Assembly: GCF_000803265.1 (NCBI RefSeq)
Contig: NW_014575402.1
Location: 1-64,000 of the forward strand
Reading direction: 5' to 3'
From: Ordospora colligata OC4
Taxonomy: Eukaryota; Microsporidia; Ordosporidae
DNA length: 64,000 nt
Positions 1 to 8,856 of this stretch are shown one piece after another; positions within the stretch are counted from its first letter, which is position 1; each line of letters begins with the position of its first letter. The translations under genes were made by a program, and so were the position numbers. Under the pieces are notes generated by a model. It saw nothing but the letters and a program-made list of their open reading frames with translations, did no database searches and was not told the origin of the DNA.

Positions 1-1
1 A

Positions 2-238
2 ATAAGTGTAGGAATGATAATAACAAGTATAGTGGTGATTATAGATCCTAAGATTAATAAAGGTAAGAATAACGAGAGTAAGAAGAGTGGTGAAAAGAAT
101 GGGAATGGTAAAGGTATAATGACTAAGAATGTGATATTGATTGGATTTACATGTGTAATGATATTGAGTGGATGGATAGCACAGGTTATGGGTATGAATA
201 AGAATAATGAAACGAGCAATGAAATAATGCAAGAGTAA
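2..238 (+). CDS. C-terminal end of a multi-pass membrane protein (runs off the left edge)
   Basis: The frame is open to the first base of the window, so only the last 78 codons are seen. A hydrophobic stretch is followed by a Lys/Asn-rich hydrophilic loop, a second membrane segment ending in GW, and a short polar tail. This order matches the C-terminus of the 549-aa protein encoded on the other strand at 4987-6636 (segment, KN-rich loop, TK-x-hydrophobic segment with GW), so I read it as a paralogue in inverted orientation. Microsporidian chromosome ends carry families of such proteins (for example UPF0328/DUF2463); membership here is inferred from architecture, not from an alignment. Function unknown. 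Confidence 0.55.
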   Translation: MSVGMIITSIVVIIDPKINKGKNNESKKSGEKNGNGKGIMTKNVILIGFTCVMILSGWIAQVMGMNKNNETSNEIMQE

Positions 239-478
239 AGTGATATGAGAATGTATATAAAAGTATTAGTTAATAATAAATAAGTATCGAATAATTGATT
301 ATAGTGTATTTGAGAGATGTGTGGATATTATTGAGTAATGTAGATCATAAATGAATAAAAGTAAATAAATGATTGAGAGTTTACTGATAATGTAGATATG
401 TAAGATGTAAGTGTATATGATGAATCATAATCTTAATATGTTGATGAATACCTGAGTATGATGAATATAAAGAGTTTT
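239..478. other. AT-rich spacer between convergent genes
   Basis: 240 bases between the tail of the first membrane protein and the end of the acetyltransferase gene. It is dense in stops in all frames, with no CCC-ATG signature and no RNA fold that I can recognise. Confidence 0.5.
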
Positions 479-1126
479 TTATTGAGTAGTAGAATTACAG
501 TTGGATGATTGTTGATGCTTGTATTGTTTCTGTAGATTATTAAACACCATTTCATGGAACAATTGATTTTTGTATGTACGATTGATTATAAATCCGTTTC
601 TTGAGTAGAATGCTTGTGCTCTTATGTTTTTCTTATGAACATACAGAATTATTCTGGATATTTTATCAGCATATTCTTGTATGCTTTGAAGCAGTAACAT
701 TGATCCGATACCAAGTGACCTGTGTGATTGAGCAACATGTAGTTCGAATACATACATTACTGTTTTTGTGAATCTGAACATTATGAAACCAACTGGTGTA
801 GAATACGACTCATAATGTGATCTAGAATGTTTATGAAAAACTCTATGTTGTTCATTATTCACTAGGAATTGTTCATCATTCAATATATTCCTTTCATCAT
901 TAACTAGGAATTGCTCAGTAGATGAATGAGATTGTGTAGCAAAACAAACGAATATATTGTTCTTTCTATTACATAATACACGTTTCTTTGATACTTTTAA
1001 CAAATTACATGTTGAGTATGGTATGATGTCATTGACTGTTAGTTCTAGTGCCCACTCAAGAATGTCTTTTGCAAGCTTGTCCATCCTAGCTATTCTGTAA
1101 TACATAAACAGAATTATTTGGGCCAT
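479..1126 (-). CDS. NAA40: GNAT N-acetyltransferase, Naa40/NatD-like
   Basis: 215 aa. The C-terminal half is a GNAT fold: a beta-strand ending YVFELHVAQSHR, the acetyl-CoA loop SLGIG (Q/R-x-x-G-x-G/A type), and then a strand with VHKKN-x-R-A-x-x-FY-x-x-NGF. The ELHVA and VHKKN..A..FY strings resemble Naa40 (yeast Nat4), which acetylates the N-termini of histones H2A and H4; other Naa enzymes fit less well. Residues about 73-96 contain a 14-residue unit (EQFLVND...) present almost twice, an insertion between the N-terminal helix and the core. The start at 1126 overlaps the divergent neighbour; M15 (1084) is the alternative. Family call fair, exact substrate inferred. Confidence 0.6.
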   Translation of the reverse strand: MAQIILFMYYRIARMDKLAKDILEWALELTVNDIIPYSTCNLLKVSKKRVLCNRKNNIFVCFATQSHSSTEQFLVNDERNILNDEQFLVNNEQHRVFHKHSRSHYESYSTPVGFIMFRFTKTVMYVFELHVAQSHRSLGIGSMLLLQSIQEYADKISRIILYVHKKNIRAQAFYSRNGFIINRTYKNQLFHEMVFNNLQKQYKHQQSSNCNSTTQ

Positions 1127-1132
1127 CTGAAC

Positions 1133-1651
1133 ATGGATATGAATGAACAGAACAATAGAACAGCATTAATGAATGACACAACGAAGTGCCTGTTGAAGAA
1201 GATACAAACGCAGATTGATAAGATTACATTTCTACATACTAATCCAACACAGTATAGTGAAATAAAGAAGGAGATTGGTAAAGACATGCAGAAAACGATG
1301 CTTGAGAGTACAAGAATTGTTGAAAAGATCATTGAGCGAATGAACAAGGTGAATAAACAACTGAATCCGATTGAAGATGATGTGAGTGTGGTAGGATGTG
1401 TACGATCACAAATGCAGTATTTATATGAAAGACGCAAAAAAGTGTTTGATGAAGGTAAGTGTTGTGGAATTCTGACAAGTAACAGAGTTGATACAATGCT
1501 TTCACACGGAAAGGCTGTAATCAAAGGCAAGGGAAAGACGTTGAGTTATGAATTCAAAGAAAAGCTGATTGGATTTGTGCAAAAGCGAGGCAGTATTCTA
1601 TGGGAGAATGAGCGAGTTGATGAATTGGTGAAGTCACTCATGAGTGAATGA
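1133..1651 (+). CDS. unrecognised helical protein
   Basis: 172 aa from the ATG at 1133, which follows a GGGCC stretch at 1120-1124; the frame is open a little further upstream but only through a TTG. The protein is charged and mostly alpha-helical: Lys/Glu-rich helices at residues ~15-90, a short VVGCVRSQ segment, and a C-terminal helix pair. I recognise no domain, signal peptide or membrane segment. It is divergent from the Naa40-like gene, with the two start regions overlapping, so both probably share one promoter. Confidence 0.6.
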   Translation: MDMNEQNNRTALMNDTTKCLLKKIQTQIDKITFLHTNPTQYSEIKKEIGKDMQKTMLESTRIVEKIIERMNKVNKQLNPIEDDVSVVGCVRSQMQYLYERRKKVFDEGKCCGILTSNRVDTMLSHGKAVIKGKGKTLSYEFKEKLIGFVQKRGSILWENERVDELVKSLMSE

Positions 1652-2025
1652 ATTAAATGGTGAATAATGAACAAGGTGAATGAATTAATTGCTGAAATGA
1701 AAGTAAATTGATTAGTTGTGAAATGAGAATGAATTGAGAAGTAGAGAATAATAAATGAAATTGTTATAGCTAATTGTTATGATTATTGAGTATAATGAAC
1801 TGATTATTGAATACGCTGTTATAATTATTGGGTTTTGATAACAAGTTGATTTGAAAATGTATGGATATAATGTAGAGTAGAGATTGAGGTATGCTATGAG
1901 TTTGATGAACTGAGATGAGGTTGTAATGATTGATAGATGAAATCACAAGCGTCTTCAATAAAGCAAGGTAATTTAATAATATGGCAATAGATGAATATAA
2001 TAAGGCATAAGGTGATTGCCCTACA
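1652..2025. other. 374-bp AT-rich spacer, no gene seen
   Basis: Low-complexity sequence rich in degenerate TGAATGAA/TTGAGAAT strings, followed by an AT tract. Stops are frequent in all frames. The only reading frame of any length is on the minus strand (1770-1958) and is low-complexity. I see no tRNA or other folded RNA. It ends at the CCC-ATG signature of the pseudogene. Confidence 0.5.
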
Positions 2026-4880
2026 ATGGATGAACTGAAGCAAATCCAACCTAGAAAAATTACTTGGAATTTATAAAATTATATAAAAATGGCATAATGA
2101 TCTAAGTAAGCCATTCCAAAATTATGTAAGTCTAATAGAACCAAATGATTTGGAATATATGCAATGATTTGGATATACTAAGCAAGATCATAAGCGCAAT
2201 CAATGCAGAAACATTTATGTCTCTAGATCTACAAACTATTAGTGATAAGACGGATGTTTTTGCTTATGAAATGAATGAAAATGTGCTATTTGAATTATTT
2301 AACAAAGAAAAAGAAGAAAATGATAAAAATAGCAAAGAAGATACCCGAGCAAAAGACAGAATACAAATTCTGGCCAATAATTCACCAAGTGTTATAAAAC
2401 TGAGAATAAAACACTCTGGAATCTCAGAAAAGAATGCAACTGAAAATAATAATCAGGCAATAAAATCTATTAGAAAAGAGATGAGAAACATAATGGATAA
2501 CATTTATAAGGACATTTTATATTAATCAACTACTAATCTAAAAAAAGAAAAATAGACTTATTGAATTAGTAAATAAAGATCCTAAGATAAATAAAGCGTT
2601 TTCTAATATAATAGAGATCTGGGGAAAACTTTGTCTTTTTGAAAAGATAGGTATAATTAATGAGAAAATAGATAAGAATAGTATGGTTATAGTGCTGAGT
2701 ACTAAACATATACCATTGCATGTAAATAAAGACATGGTATCTAAAATGCTATTACCGAATATAATATTAGAATTTTACTTCGTATTGAACTATGATGATG
2801 AAAAGGATTCTGATGATTCACAAAAAAATATCTTAGATGAGCAGCTTATAAAGGAAAATCCTAATAAAGAACAAGTCATCGTATATAAATTGATTAGAAA
2901 GAATTATTCTGATACTTTAAAAAATACCTTAGTTGATTAGATGGAATTTGAAAACGTACTATTGATGTTTAGTAATGAAGATAAGCAAATTTTATATAAA
3001 ATTTTAGATGAAGAATCTGCAAATAAAGCAAATCAGAATAAATGCACATATTGTGATAAATCTTGGAATATAGAAGATAATACATTTCATATGACAAAGA
3101 ATCAAGTAAAAAGATTGAGGGCAATTGAGAAGAATGATATAATAGAATCGCATGGGGATGTGTTTACAGAAAAAGTCATGATACTTAAAACAAAAATGAG
3201 TATTTTATGCGAAAACAATCGTATAAGTAAATATTTCATTAATGCAGATGACGGGTGTTGGAAGCATTCAATAAAAAGCAATGAAAAAGGTCCTACAGGA
3301 CCTACGATTAAATTAAAAGACACTCTTAAATTTCTGGGGGAAATACTTAAAAGTGAAGATTTTGATAGAGATGAAATGAAATGAAAACGATTAAAAACAC
3401 AATACGAGAGAATGTGCATAATGAAAATGATGTGGTTCGATTGTGGCGAATGCTAAAAAACAACGATTATCTGAAATACTGTATGGCAGATTTAGTTTCA
3501 AATCAAACAATGATTAAAATAATGAACAATGAACAATGAACAATGAACAATGAATAAAGATGATGATGATCAAATGATTGAATTGATAAAGGAAATGCTT
3601 AATAAAATGAATTAGAAGAATGTATTAAGTCTATACAGGGGGAAGTATTGAAGATAAAAAGAAAGGAGGAAAGTCACATTTGATATTTTTAAAGTGCATC
3701 TCAACTGAAAAAATGATGGAAATGTTATATAATTATCGATACTGGGAAATATCAGCCGAAAATTATAGTGATATAGAACTAATAAAAGATGACAATAAGA
3801 ATGCTATATGCAATACATTGAATGATTCAAAGAAGAAAGCTCAAGGCGATGATTCGAATAGTCAAGATAAATATGAAGAAGACGATAAAGAAAAACAAAA
3901 GAATTTGAATAATCAAGATAAATATTTAGAAATATTTATAAAATATACAAAAGATGATTTGCTTAACTTAATAATTGAATACACAATGTTTAATGTAAAA
4001 TCAGAAGGTAATTTATCTATAGATATGAAGGAGCGTATAGCAAAAGCAATCACAGCCCAGGAACCAAAAAGTAAAGAAAATAAGGTAAATGATTTAGGAC
4101 GTACATTGATGTTGATGAATATATTTTCTAAGAGTATAGATAAAGAAGTACTTGAAAAACTGAGCCGTATTGATTTGAAAATATTGAAGAAAGTTGCCAT
4201 GGATGCTTAATATGATAGAATTTATAAGATAATACATGCATGGTGGGCACAAGATGGACAAGGTAATAATAAATTTAACCTAATGTTGATATGGAAAGAT
4301 TGTATTATACCATTAATATGCAAAATACAACATGATAATAAGTCAACACAAAATAGAATTACGGAAGAAAGTTTGCAAAAAACGACTAGTATGGTTGAAC
4401 TGATTAACCTATTGAATCCATTGTTTGGAAAGAGTGGAGAGTACTACAACAAGAAATTAATTTTAAATACGTGATTGAGTTCATTTGTAACTTGGCGTGC
4501 GCTTTATATCATACTAGAAATCTAAGTGGCGGTGATTTGAATGAATGCAAACTTATTATTGATGGTGAAGATAAGCGTATACGTAAAATTTCCAGTAGTT
4601 TTATCTTGGGAATCGGTTAGTAGATAAGAGTCAGCCAGTAAGCCAAGAATCAAAAGGAAGTGATTTATTGAAAGATGAAGAAATGTTTGATTTTATAAAA
4701 AACAAAGAAAATTTCGAACCTTCTATAAGATGGATAGTACTTGGGATAATGATATTTGGTTTAAATTTAACTATAAAGGATATTAATAAGTTAATTGGAA
4801 ATAAATATGAAAAAGCGGATGAAGTAGTACAACAACATAAGCCAATACAATGTAATGATGAACTCATGATAACATCGTAA
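2026..4880 (+). pseudogene. heavily broken gene, ~950 codons, unknown family
   Basis: A preserved start signature (CCC at 2019-2021, ATG at 2026) opens a stretch in which coding-like, Lys/Glu/Asn/Ile-rich sequence continues to 4880 but hops between frames. Visible lesions: TAA at 2074-2076, a frame change before 2145, TAA at 2523-2525 and a shift in an A7 tract just after it, TAG at 2938-2940 followed directly by in-frame sequence, a frame change at about 3384, a 7-bp tandem repeat (AACAATG-type, 3522-3553) ending in a stop, TAA at 4208-4210 with the same frame continuing, and shifts near 4474 and 4620. A CxxC pair (CTYC) lies near 3040. No database family is recognised. It sits between subtelomeric membrane-protein genes, so it is probably a dead member of a subtelomeric family. 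Confidence 0.7.
3522..3553 (+). repeat. 7-bp microsatellite inside the pseudogene
   Basis: About four and a half uninterrupted copies of ATGAACA. Because 7 is not a multiple of 3, each gain or loss of a unit shifts the frame; the first stop after the 52-codon fragment starting at 3381 is created within this tract. Confidence 0.8.
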
Positions 4881-4986
4881 AACTTTCATCATACACCTTC
4901 TTACTTTTGTATTACATAAACACATTATATTTCATCTATTTTATTATCATCCTAATCTCAGCTCATAAATACTTTCATTATTCCTA

Positions 4987-6636
4987 TTACGTACTTTCTA
5001 ATTCACACGCATAACCAGCTACATTATTCACACTCACATTCTGTGAACTGGATAGCACCCATCCAAATGTCATTCCTACCATTCCTACAAATGATACGAT
5101 CATTCTTATCTTCGTCCATCTATCTTCATTTTTATTTCCTTGCTGTACTTCATTTTGTACTTTTTCTTTCATTTCCTTCTTATTCTTCTGTATTTTTCTA
5201 AACACCTGCATCATTACATAAGCTAATATAGGCATCACTACCAATCCTATCTCCACTACATTCTTCAACTTCATTGCTACATCACTCCCATTTATGCATG
5301 CTCTACGTATTACATATCCAATAATCATTAACACATTCACTCCACACATCAACATCTCATCATAAACGTCTCGCCATATGCACACGCTCATGCTCATCAC
5401 AACAAGCAATGTCATTGAAAGATGAATAAGTAGTTCACATAGTGACATTACGTTCATATTGATCAAATACACGTATAAATTTGTTATCATTACACATACT
5501 GCACTTACAGCAGGCAGTGCCACAGCTGCTGAAACCTTGATTCTTTTCTCATTCTGGATTACTTTCATGCTATTAAATGAAAGTACAATTGATACAATCG
5601 GTAAGATCGCTGATATTACAAACACAGATGCCCTTACTCCACTATTACTTACGTTTATTCCTGCTGCATATCCAACACCCATAAGTAGCATTATACCACA
5701 CACAAAATAGCCGATTAAATCCAATAAGTCTATCCGTTCTGTTGGGCTTGATGATTTTGGTGTTCTATCGCTACTTTTATTTAATTTTTCTACTTTAGCT
5801 GGCAAAACAACTGGATTGCTAAGAGGTGTTGCTTTTTGATGATTCTCTGTCAATGTATTTATTGCTTCTGCATGTTTCTCTTCTATTTTAGGTTCATTAT
5901 TTGGTGCATTTGGTTTTGCTTTTTGATGATTCTCTGTCAATGTATTTATTGCTTCTGCATGTTTCTCTTCTATTTTAGTTTCATCTTTGAGGGCTTTTGT
6001 CGCAAGTAAGGTGGAAGTTCCTGACCCTTCATTATCAACAAGATCAGTTGAACCATCTTTAGATGATTGACCTGTTTGATGAAAATGTTCTTTTGCATTG
6101 TTTTCACCTTGTGGATTGATAAGATGAGTCTCTAGATCCGATGACTCCGTTTTCGATTCTTCCTGATCATTTTTAATACTAGATTTTGTAATTTGTTTTT
6201 TTTCTTTATCATATTTTATATGAATGTTAAGTGATTCATTATAATATTCATAAGATTTCGGTTTTAAATCATTTGATTTATATGCATCTTTTATACCATT
6301 AAGAATAGATTCAGTCGGTACATTTTCATTTTTTATTATTTTTTTTGATAATAATGTATTTTCAATAGATTCTTTAATAATTGCATCTTTATTTTCATCA
6401 CGAATACTATCGATATTCTTATAAATACTATCCAATGCCTTATATCTTGATTTCATTAATTCCATTAATTCAGGATTTTTTTTATTTGCAACCAGATAAT
6501 TATATAATTTTAGATCGATTTGTGCTATTTTAATGAAACATTGTTTTAGGATATTTTTAGGGTTATTACTAAAACCTTTTTTTAATCGTGTTGCTACAGC
6601 AATTCCTATTGAACTCATACTTTTATTTTTTGCCAT
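4987..6636 (-). CDS. multi-pass membrane protein with long hydrophilic N-terminus
   Basis: 549 aa; the start at 6636 has CCC five bases upstream (GCATGCCCATAGA). Residues 1-~300 are hydrophilic and Lys/Glu/Asn-rich with no signal peptide; within them a 20-residue unit (IEEKHAEAINTLTENHQKA) occurs twice, 29 residues apart. Residues ~305-535 carry about seven hydrophobic segments separated by short polar loops, then a Lys-rich loop and the last segment ending in GW. The C-terminal layout resembles the partial protein at the left edge, and its membrane half resembles the 269-aa protein next door. This is the pattern of UPF0328/DUF2463-type families at microsporidian chromosome ends. That assignment is inferred; the function is unknown. 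Confidence 0.65.
   Translation of the reverse strand: MAKNKSMSSIGIAVATRLKKGFSNNPKNILKQCFIKIAQIDLKLYNYLVANKKNPELMELMKSRYKALDSIYKNIDSIRDENKDAIIKESIENTLLSKKIIKNENVPTESILNGIKDAYKSNDLKPKSYEYYNESLNIHIKYDKEKKQITKSSIKNDQEESKTESSDLETHLINPQGENNAKEHFHQTGQSSKDGSTDLVDNEGSGTSTLLATKALKDETKIEEKHAEAINTLTENHQKAKPNAPNNEPKIEEKHAEAINTLTENHQKATPLSNPVVLPAKVEKLNKSSDRTPKSSSPTERIDLLDLIGYFVCGIMLLMGVGYAAGINVSNSGVRASVFVISAILPIVSIVLSFNSMKVIQNEKRIKVSAAVALPAVSAVCVMITNLYVYLINMNVMSLCELLIHLSMTLLVVMSMSVCIWRDVYDEMLMCGVNVLMIIGYVIRRACINGSDVAMKLKNVVEIGLVVMPILAYVMMQVFRKIQKNKKEMKEKVQNEVQQGNKNEDRWTKIRMIVSFVGMVGMTFGWVLSSSQNVSVNNVAGYACELEST
5832..5978 (-). repeat. two 60-bp near-identical units, period 87 bp, in the 549-aa gene
   Basis: Copies at about 5832-5891 and 5919-5978 are almost base-identical, including silent positions, so the duplication is recent. 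The period is a multiple of 3, so the frame is kept. Confidence 0.85.
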
Positions 6637-6940
6637 TCTATGGGCATGCTTATCTTCGTATTATTGTGCATTATACTCCCAATAATTATTCAGATTATAT
6701 CCTATATACGTGCAATGTCTATGATTATTAATATTCCTTCTAACGTATATACTTCCAAAAATGGCATTAATCTGTAAAATATGGATTGCTCGAGCATAAA
6801 TCGTATGCCTCATCATGCGTTATATAATTGATAAATATACTACATTCTATGTTTTTTTTCGATATTTCTATGTTTATTTTATATGCCAAATGCGCAAAAC
6901 TGTTCGTCTATATGACATATTGTTTTGTCACTTAGCCCTA
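6637..6940. other. divergent promoter region of two membrane-protein genes
   Basis: 304 bases between the starts at 6636 (minus) and 6941 (plus). Each end carries its own CCC tract close to the ATG. The plus-strand frame is open from 6815, but the start signature points to 6941. No RNA gene or other open frame is seen. Confidence 0.5.
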
Positions 6941-7750
6941 ATGAAAAACATTCTTAAGTTCATGAAACCAAAAAAGAGCATGGACACAAATAAAGAGTGT
7001 ACTGGGCTGAAATGCTTTCCAAAAGGAATTAGATGTGCCATGATTATTGTATCTCTTGGTTTGCTATTTTTTATCATGATGTTTCAAAAGGAGTTCATAG
7101 AAGCAAATTGCGATACGAACATTGGTATGAAGCTGGCTATGCTTTCAGTTGCTGCTATATATCCTGTTGCAATGTCTGTGTTTTATTTGCAGAACAACTG
7201 GAAGTTAATGAAAGCAAACGGTAAATGTGGTTTTTTTTCATATGCTACTTGTATAATTCCATATGTTCTTATATTTGGCTTTATTATGATTCAAGCAGCA
7301 ATCCAGTGCATTAAGAAAGACTACAATAAATGCTCTGGGATGTTCCAGTCATGCCTTCTGCCTGCAACCGTACTTTGCTTTCTTTACTCAATATGCGATT
7401 TTGAATTTGATTCAATAAGATATGTATACGCAGATGTATTTGATTTAATTACTGATATTGCTGTGCTATTGATTCTGATAACTTTTATGTTATGGCATAT
7501 GTACATTAATAACATCATAGAACACAGTCAAAACATGTACTGTGTTCTATACCCAGTGGGTCTTCTTATGATTATCAAGGCAATCAAGGAGTGTTTTTCG
7601 TCACCTCGTGATTTGGATTTTAAGAAAGATAGCTGGCTGATGAACCTGTTTATTCTGGCAGTGACAATAGGTACTGTAGTCATGGTGTGTGTTAAGATGA
7701 TAGTGATACTAAACAGGAATAATGCATCCAATCATCAGTCATCTAATTAA
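6941..7750 (+). CDS. multi-pass membrane protein, UPF0328/DUF2463-like size and layout
   Basis: 269 aa from the ATG at 6941, chosen because CCC lies at 6936-6938; the frame is open 42 codons further upstream. A ~30-residue basic N-terminus precedes seven or eight hydrophobic helices that fill the rest, and the protein ends in a short polar tail. The length fits the ~265-270 aa of the UPF0328 (DUF2463) membrane family of Encephalitozoon, but I cannot confirm a family motif by eye. It is divergent to the 549-aa membrane protein and marks the inner edge of the accessory region; beyond it, conserved genes begin. Confidence 0.65.
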   Translation: MKNILKFMKPKKSMDTNKECTGLKCFPKGIRCAMIIVSLGLLFFIMMFQKEFIEANCDTNIGMKLAMLSVAAIYPVAMSVFYLQNNWKLMKANGKCGFFSYATCIIPYVLIFGFIMIQAAIQCIKKDYNKCSGMFQSCLLPATVLCFLYSICDFEFDSIRYVYADVFDLITDIAVLLILITFMLWHMYINNIIEHSQNMYCVLYPVGLLMIIKAIKECFSSPRDLDFKKDSWLMNLFILAVTIGTVVMVCVKMIVILNRNNASNHQSSN

Positions 7751-7801
7751 AATAATGTTTAGATTCCTATGTGTAGATTAATTGAACCTTGTGCCCTGGA
7801 T

Positions 7802-8188
7802 ATGCTATGTGAAGTAACATTGGAAGTGTTTGAGGAAACTTCACTAAGAGCTCAGAAAACACTTGATGCAATCAAGAGAATCTCACTCAACGAAGTTCAA
7901 AAGATTCCATCTATGGTGAAAACACATAATAATGATAATTCAAGTACAAAAAGCTTTGAAGCAATCAAAGAAAGTCTTCATAAAATTATTCAGGCTGATA
8001 ATGAGATTGAAAACGAACTTAAGGAACTCGCAGTTTTTCTCAATATCCAGAGTGCAGCTGCTAGAGCAGAAGTAGATGATTTCAAAGAGATTGTGTCGAA
8101 AACAGGCTTAAAAAGCAGATTGGACAACATTTCATACCTTCTTAGCAATGGATTTGGATTTGAGGATTTTGAGTCAGATGATAGATGA
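7802..8188 (+). CDS. unrecognised small helical protein
   Basis: 128 aa from the ATG at 7802, which has CCC at 7794-7796; an ATG 11 codons upstream in frame lacks the signature. The product is mostly alpha-helical with heptad-like spacing at residues ~10-45 and ~55-110, and the C-terminus is acidic (FEDFESDD). There is no membrane segment, zinc motif or signal peptide. The size and coiled-coil character would suit a subunit of a complex such as a kinetochore or tether, but no family is recognised. Confidence 0.6.
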   Translation: MLCEVTLEVFEETSLRAQKTLDAIKRISLNEVQKIPSMVKTHNNDNSSTKSFEAIKESLHKIIQADNEIENELKELAVFLNIQSAAARAEVDDFKEIVSKTGLKSRLDNISYLLSNGFGFEDFESDDR

Positions 8189-8256
8189 TCAAGGCGTAAT
8201 ATAGATTGCAATATATCATTCAAGCAACATAATCAATGTGCAAATACCCAGGAAAT

Positions 8257-8394
8257 ATGGAGCCTGATATGCATATGGAAGATAATCAATTTGAAAACAA
8301 AAATATAATGCTTAATGAACTGGCAAATAGAAAAGATCGTGTTTCTATAAAGCTTATAGAGTTCTACAGAAAAAACTTTAGCATCAACATTTGA
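8257..8394 (+). CDS. candidate 45-aa protein
   Basis: A short frame with CCC at 8248-8250 and ATG at 8257, ending at a TGA only two bases before the stop of the convergent gene at 8397. An in-frame ATG at 8236 would add 7 residues. The product has an acidic Met-rich N-terminus and an amphipathic basic helix at residues ~18-40 (LANRKDRVSIKLIEFYRKNF). Correct start signature, coding-like composition and exact fit in the gap support a real gene. No family recognised. Confidence 0.5.
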   Translation: MEPDMHMEDNQFENKNIMLNELANRKDRVSIKLIEFYRKNFSINI

Positions 8395-8396
8395 GA

Positions 8397-8834
8397 TTAC
8401 TCTTGGCTGATGTCTATTGAGCTTAAGATAGCATCGTATCTCTTGTCCATTTCTTTAATAAATTCACGAAGTAAATGAATTTTCTTGAACTCTTTCATGT
8501 ATTTCAGTACGATTAGCTCATTTATATCTCGAAGTTTGAATGCAAGCTCTGTAAACTCTGCTTTATCACCGAAACTCTGGATAATTTTGAATACTTCATC
8601 AAATGCATCTTCCGTATGTACGATATCCATAAGTATATTGACATATTCAATATTGCACTCGCTATGAAGGAGCCCATGAACTTTTTGCAATACTAGAACA
8701 GTCAATTTATTGTCATAATTCACACGCATCATATCTCTGAATTGATTTAATGAATGAATCACATCTGTTCTGCTTTCCAAATACTCAAGTATTTTCCTCA
8801 CACATTGTCTATTTTCACATGTTGATGAATTCAT
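8397..8834 (-). CDS. unrecognised helical protein
   Basis: 145 aa. A GGG tract sits directly before the ATG at 8834. The protein is alpha-helical throughout and begins with a Cys-containing helix (CENRQCVRKIL), followed by helices resembling short HEAT/ARM-like or adaptor helices, though too short to call as repeats. No membrane segment or catalytic motif. Convergent with the 45-aa candidate and followed on the same strand by transketolase upstream. Confidence 0.55.
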   Translation of the reverse strand: MNSSTCENRQCVRKILEYLESRTDVIHSLNQFRDMMRVNYDNKLTVLVLQKVHGLLHSECNIEYVNILMDIVHTEDAFDEVFKIIQSFGDKAEFTELAFKLRDINELIVLKYMKEFKKIHLLREFIKEMDKRYDAILSSIDISQE

Positions 8835-8856
8835 CCCTTAAACTCATTAAAACAAA

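Noticed and set aside
1770..1958. 62-codon minus-strand frame in the AT-rich spacer
   Set aside because: Asn/His/Ile-rich low-complexity product, no start signature, no neighbour logic.
2683..3384. Programmed stop-codon readthrough at the single TAG (2938-2940)
   Set aside because: The same gene also has frame changes and further stops elsewhere, so decay is the simpler explanation.
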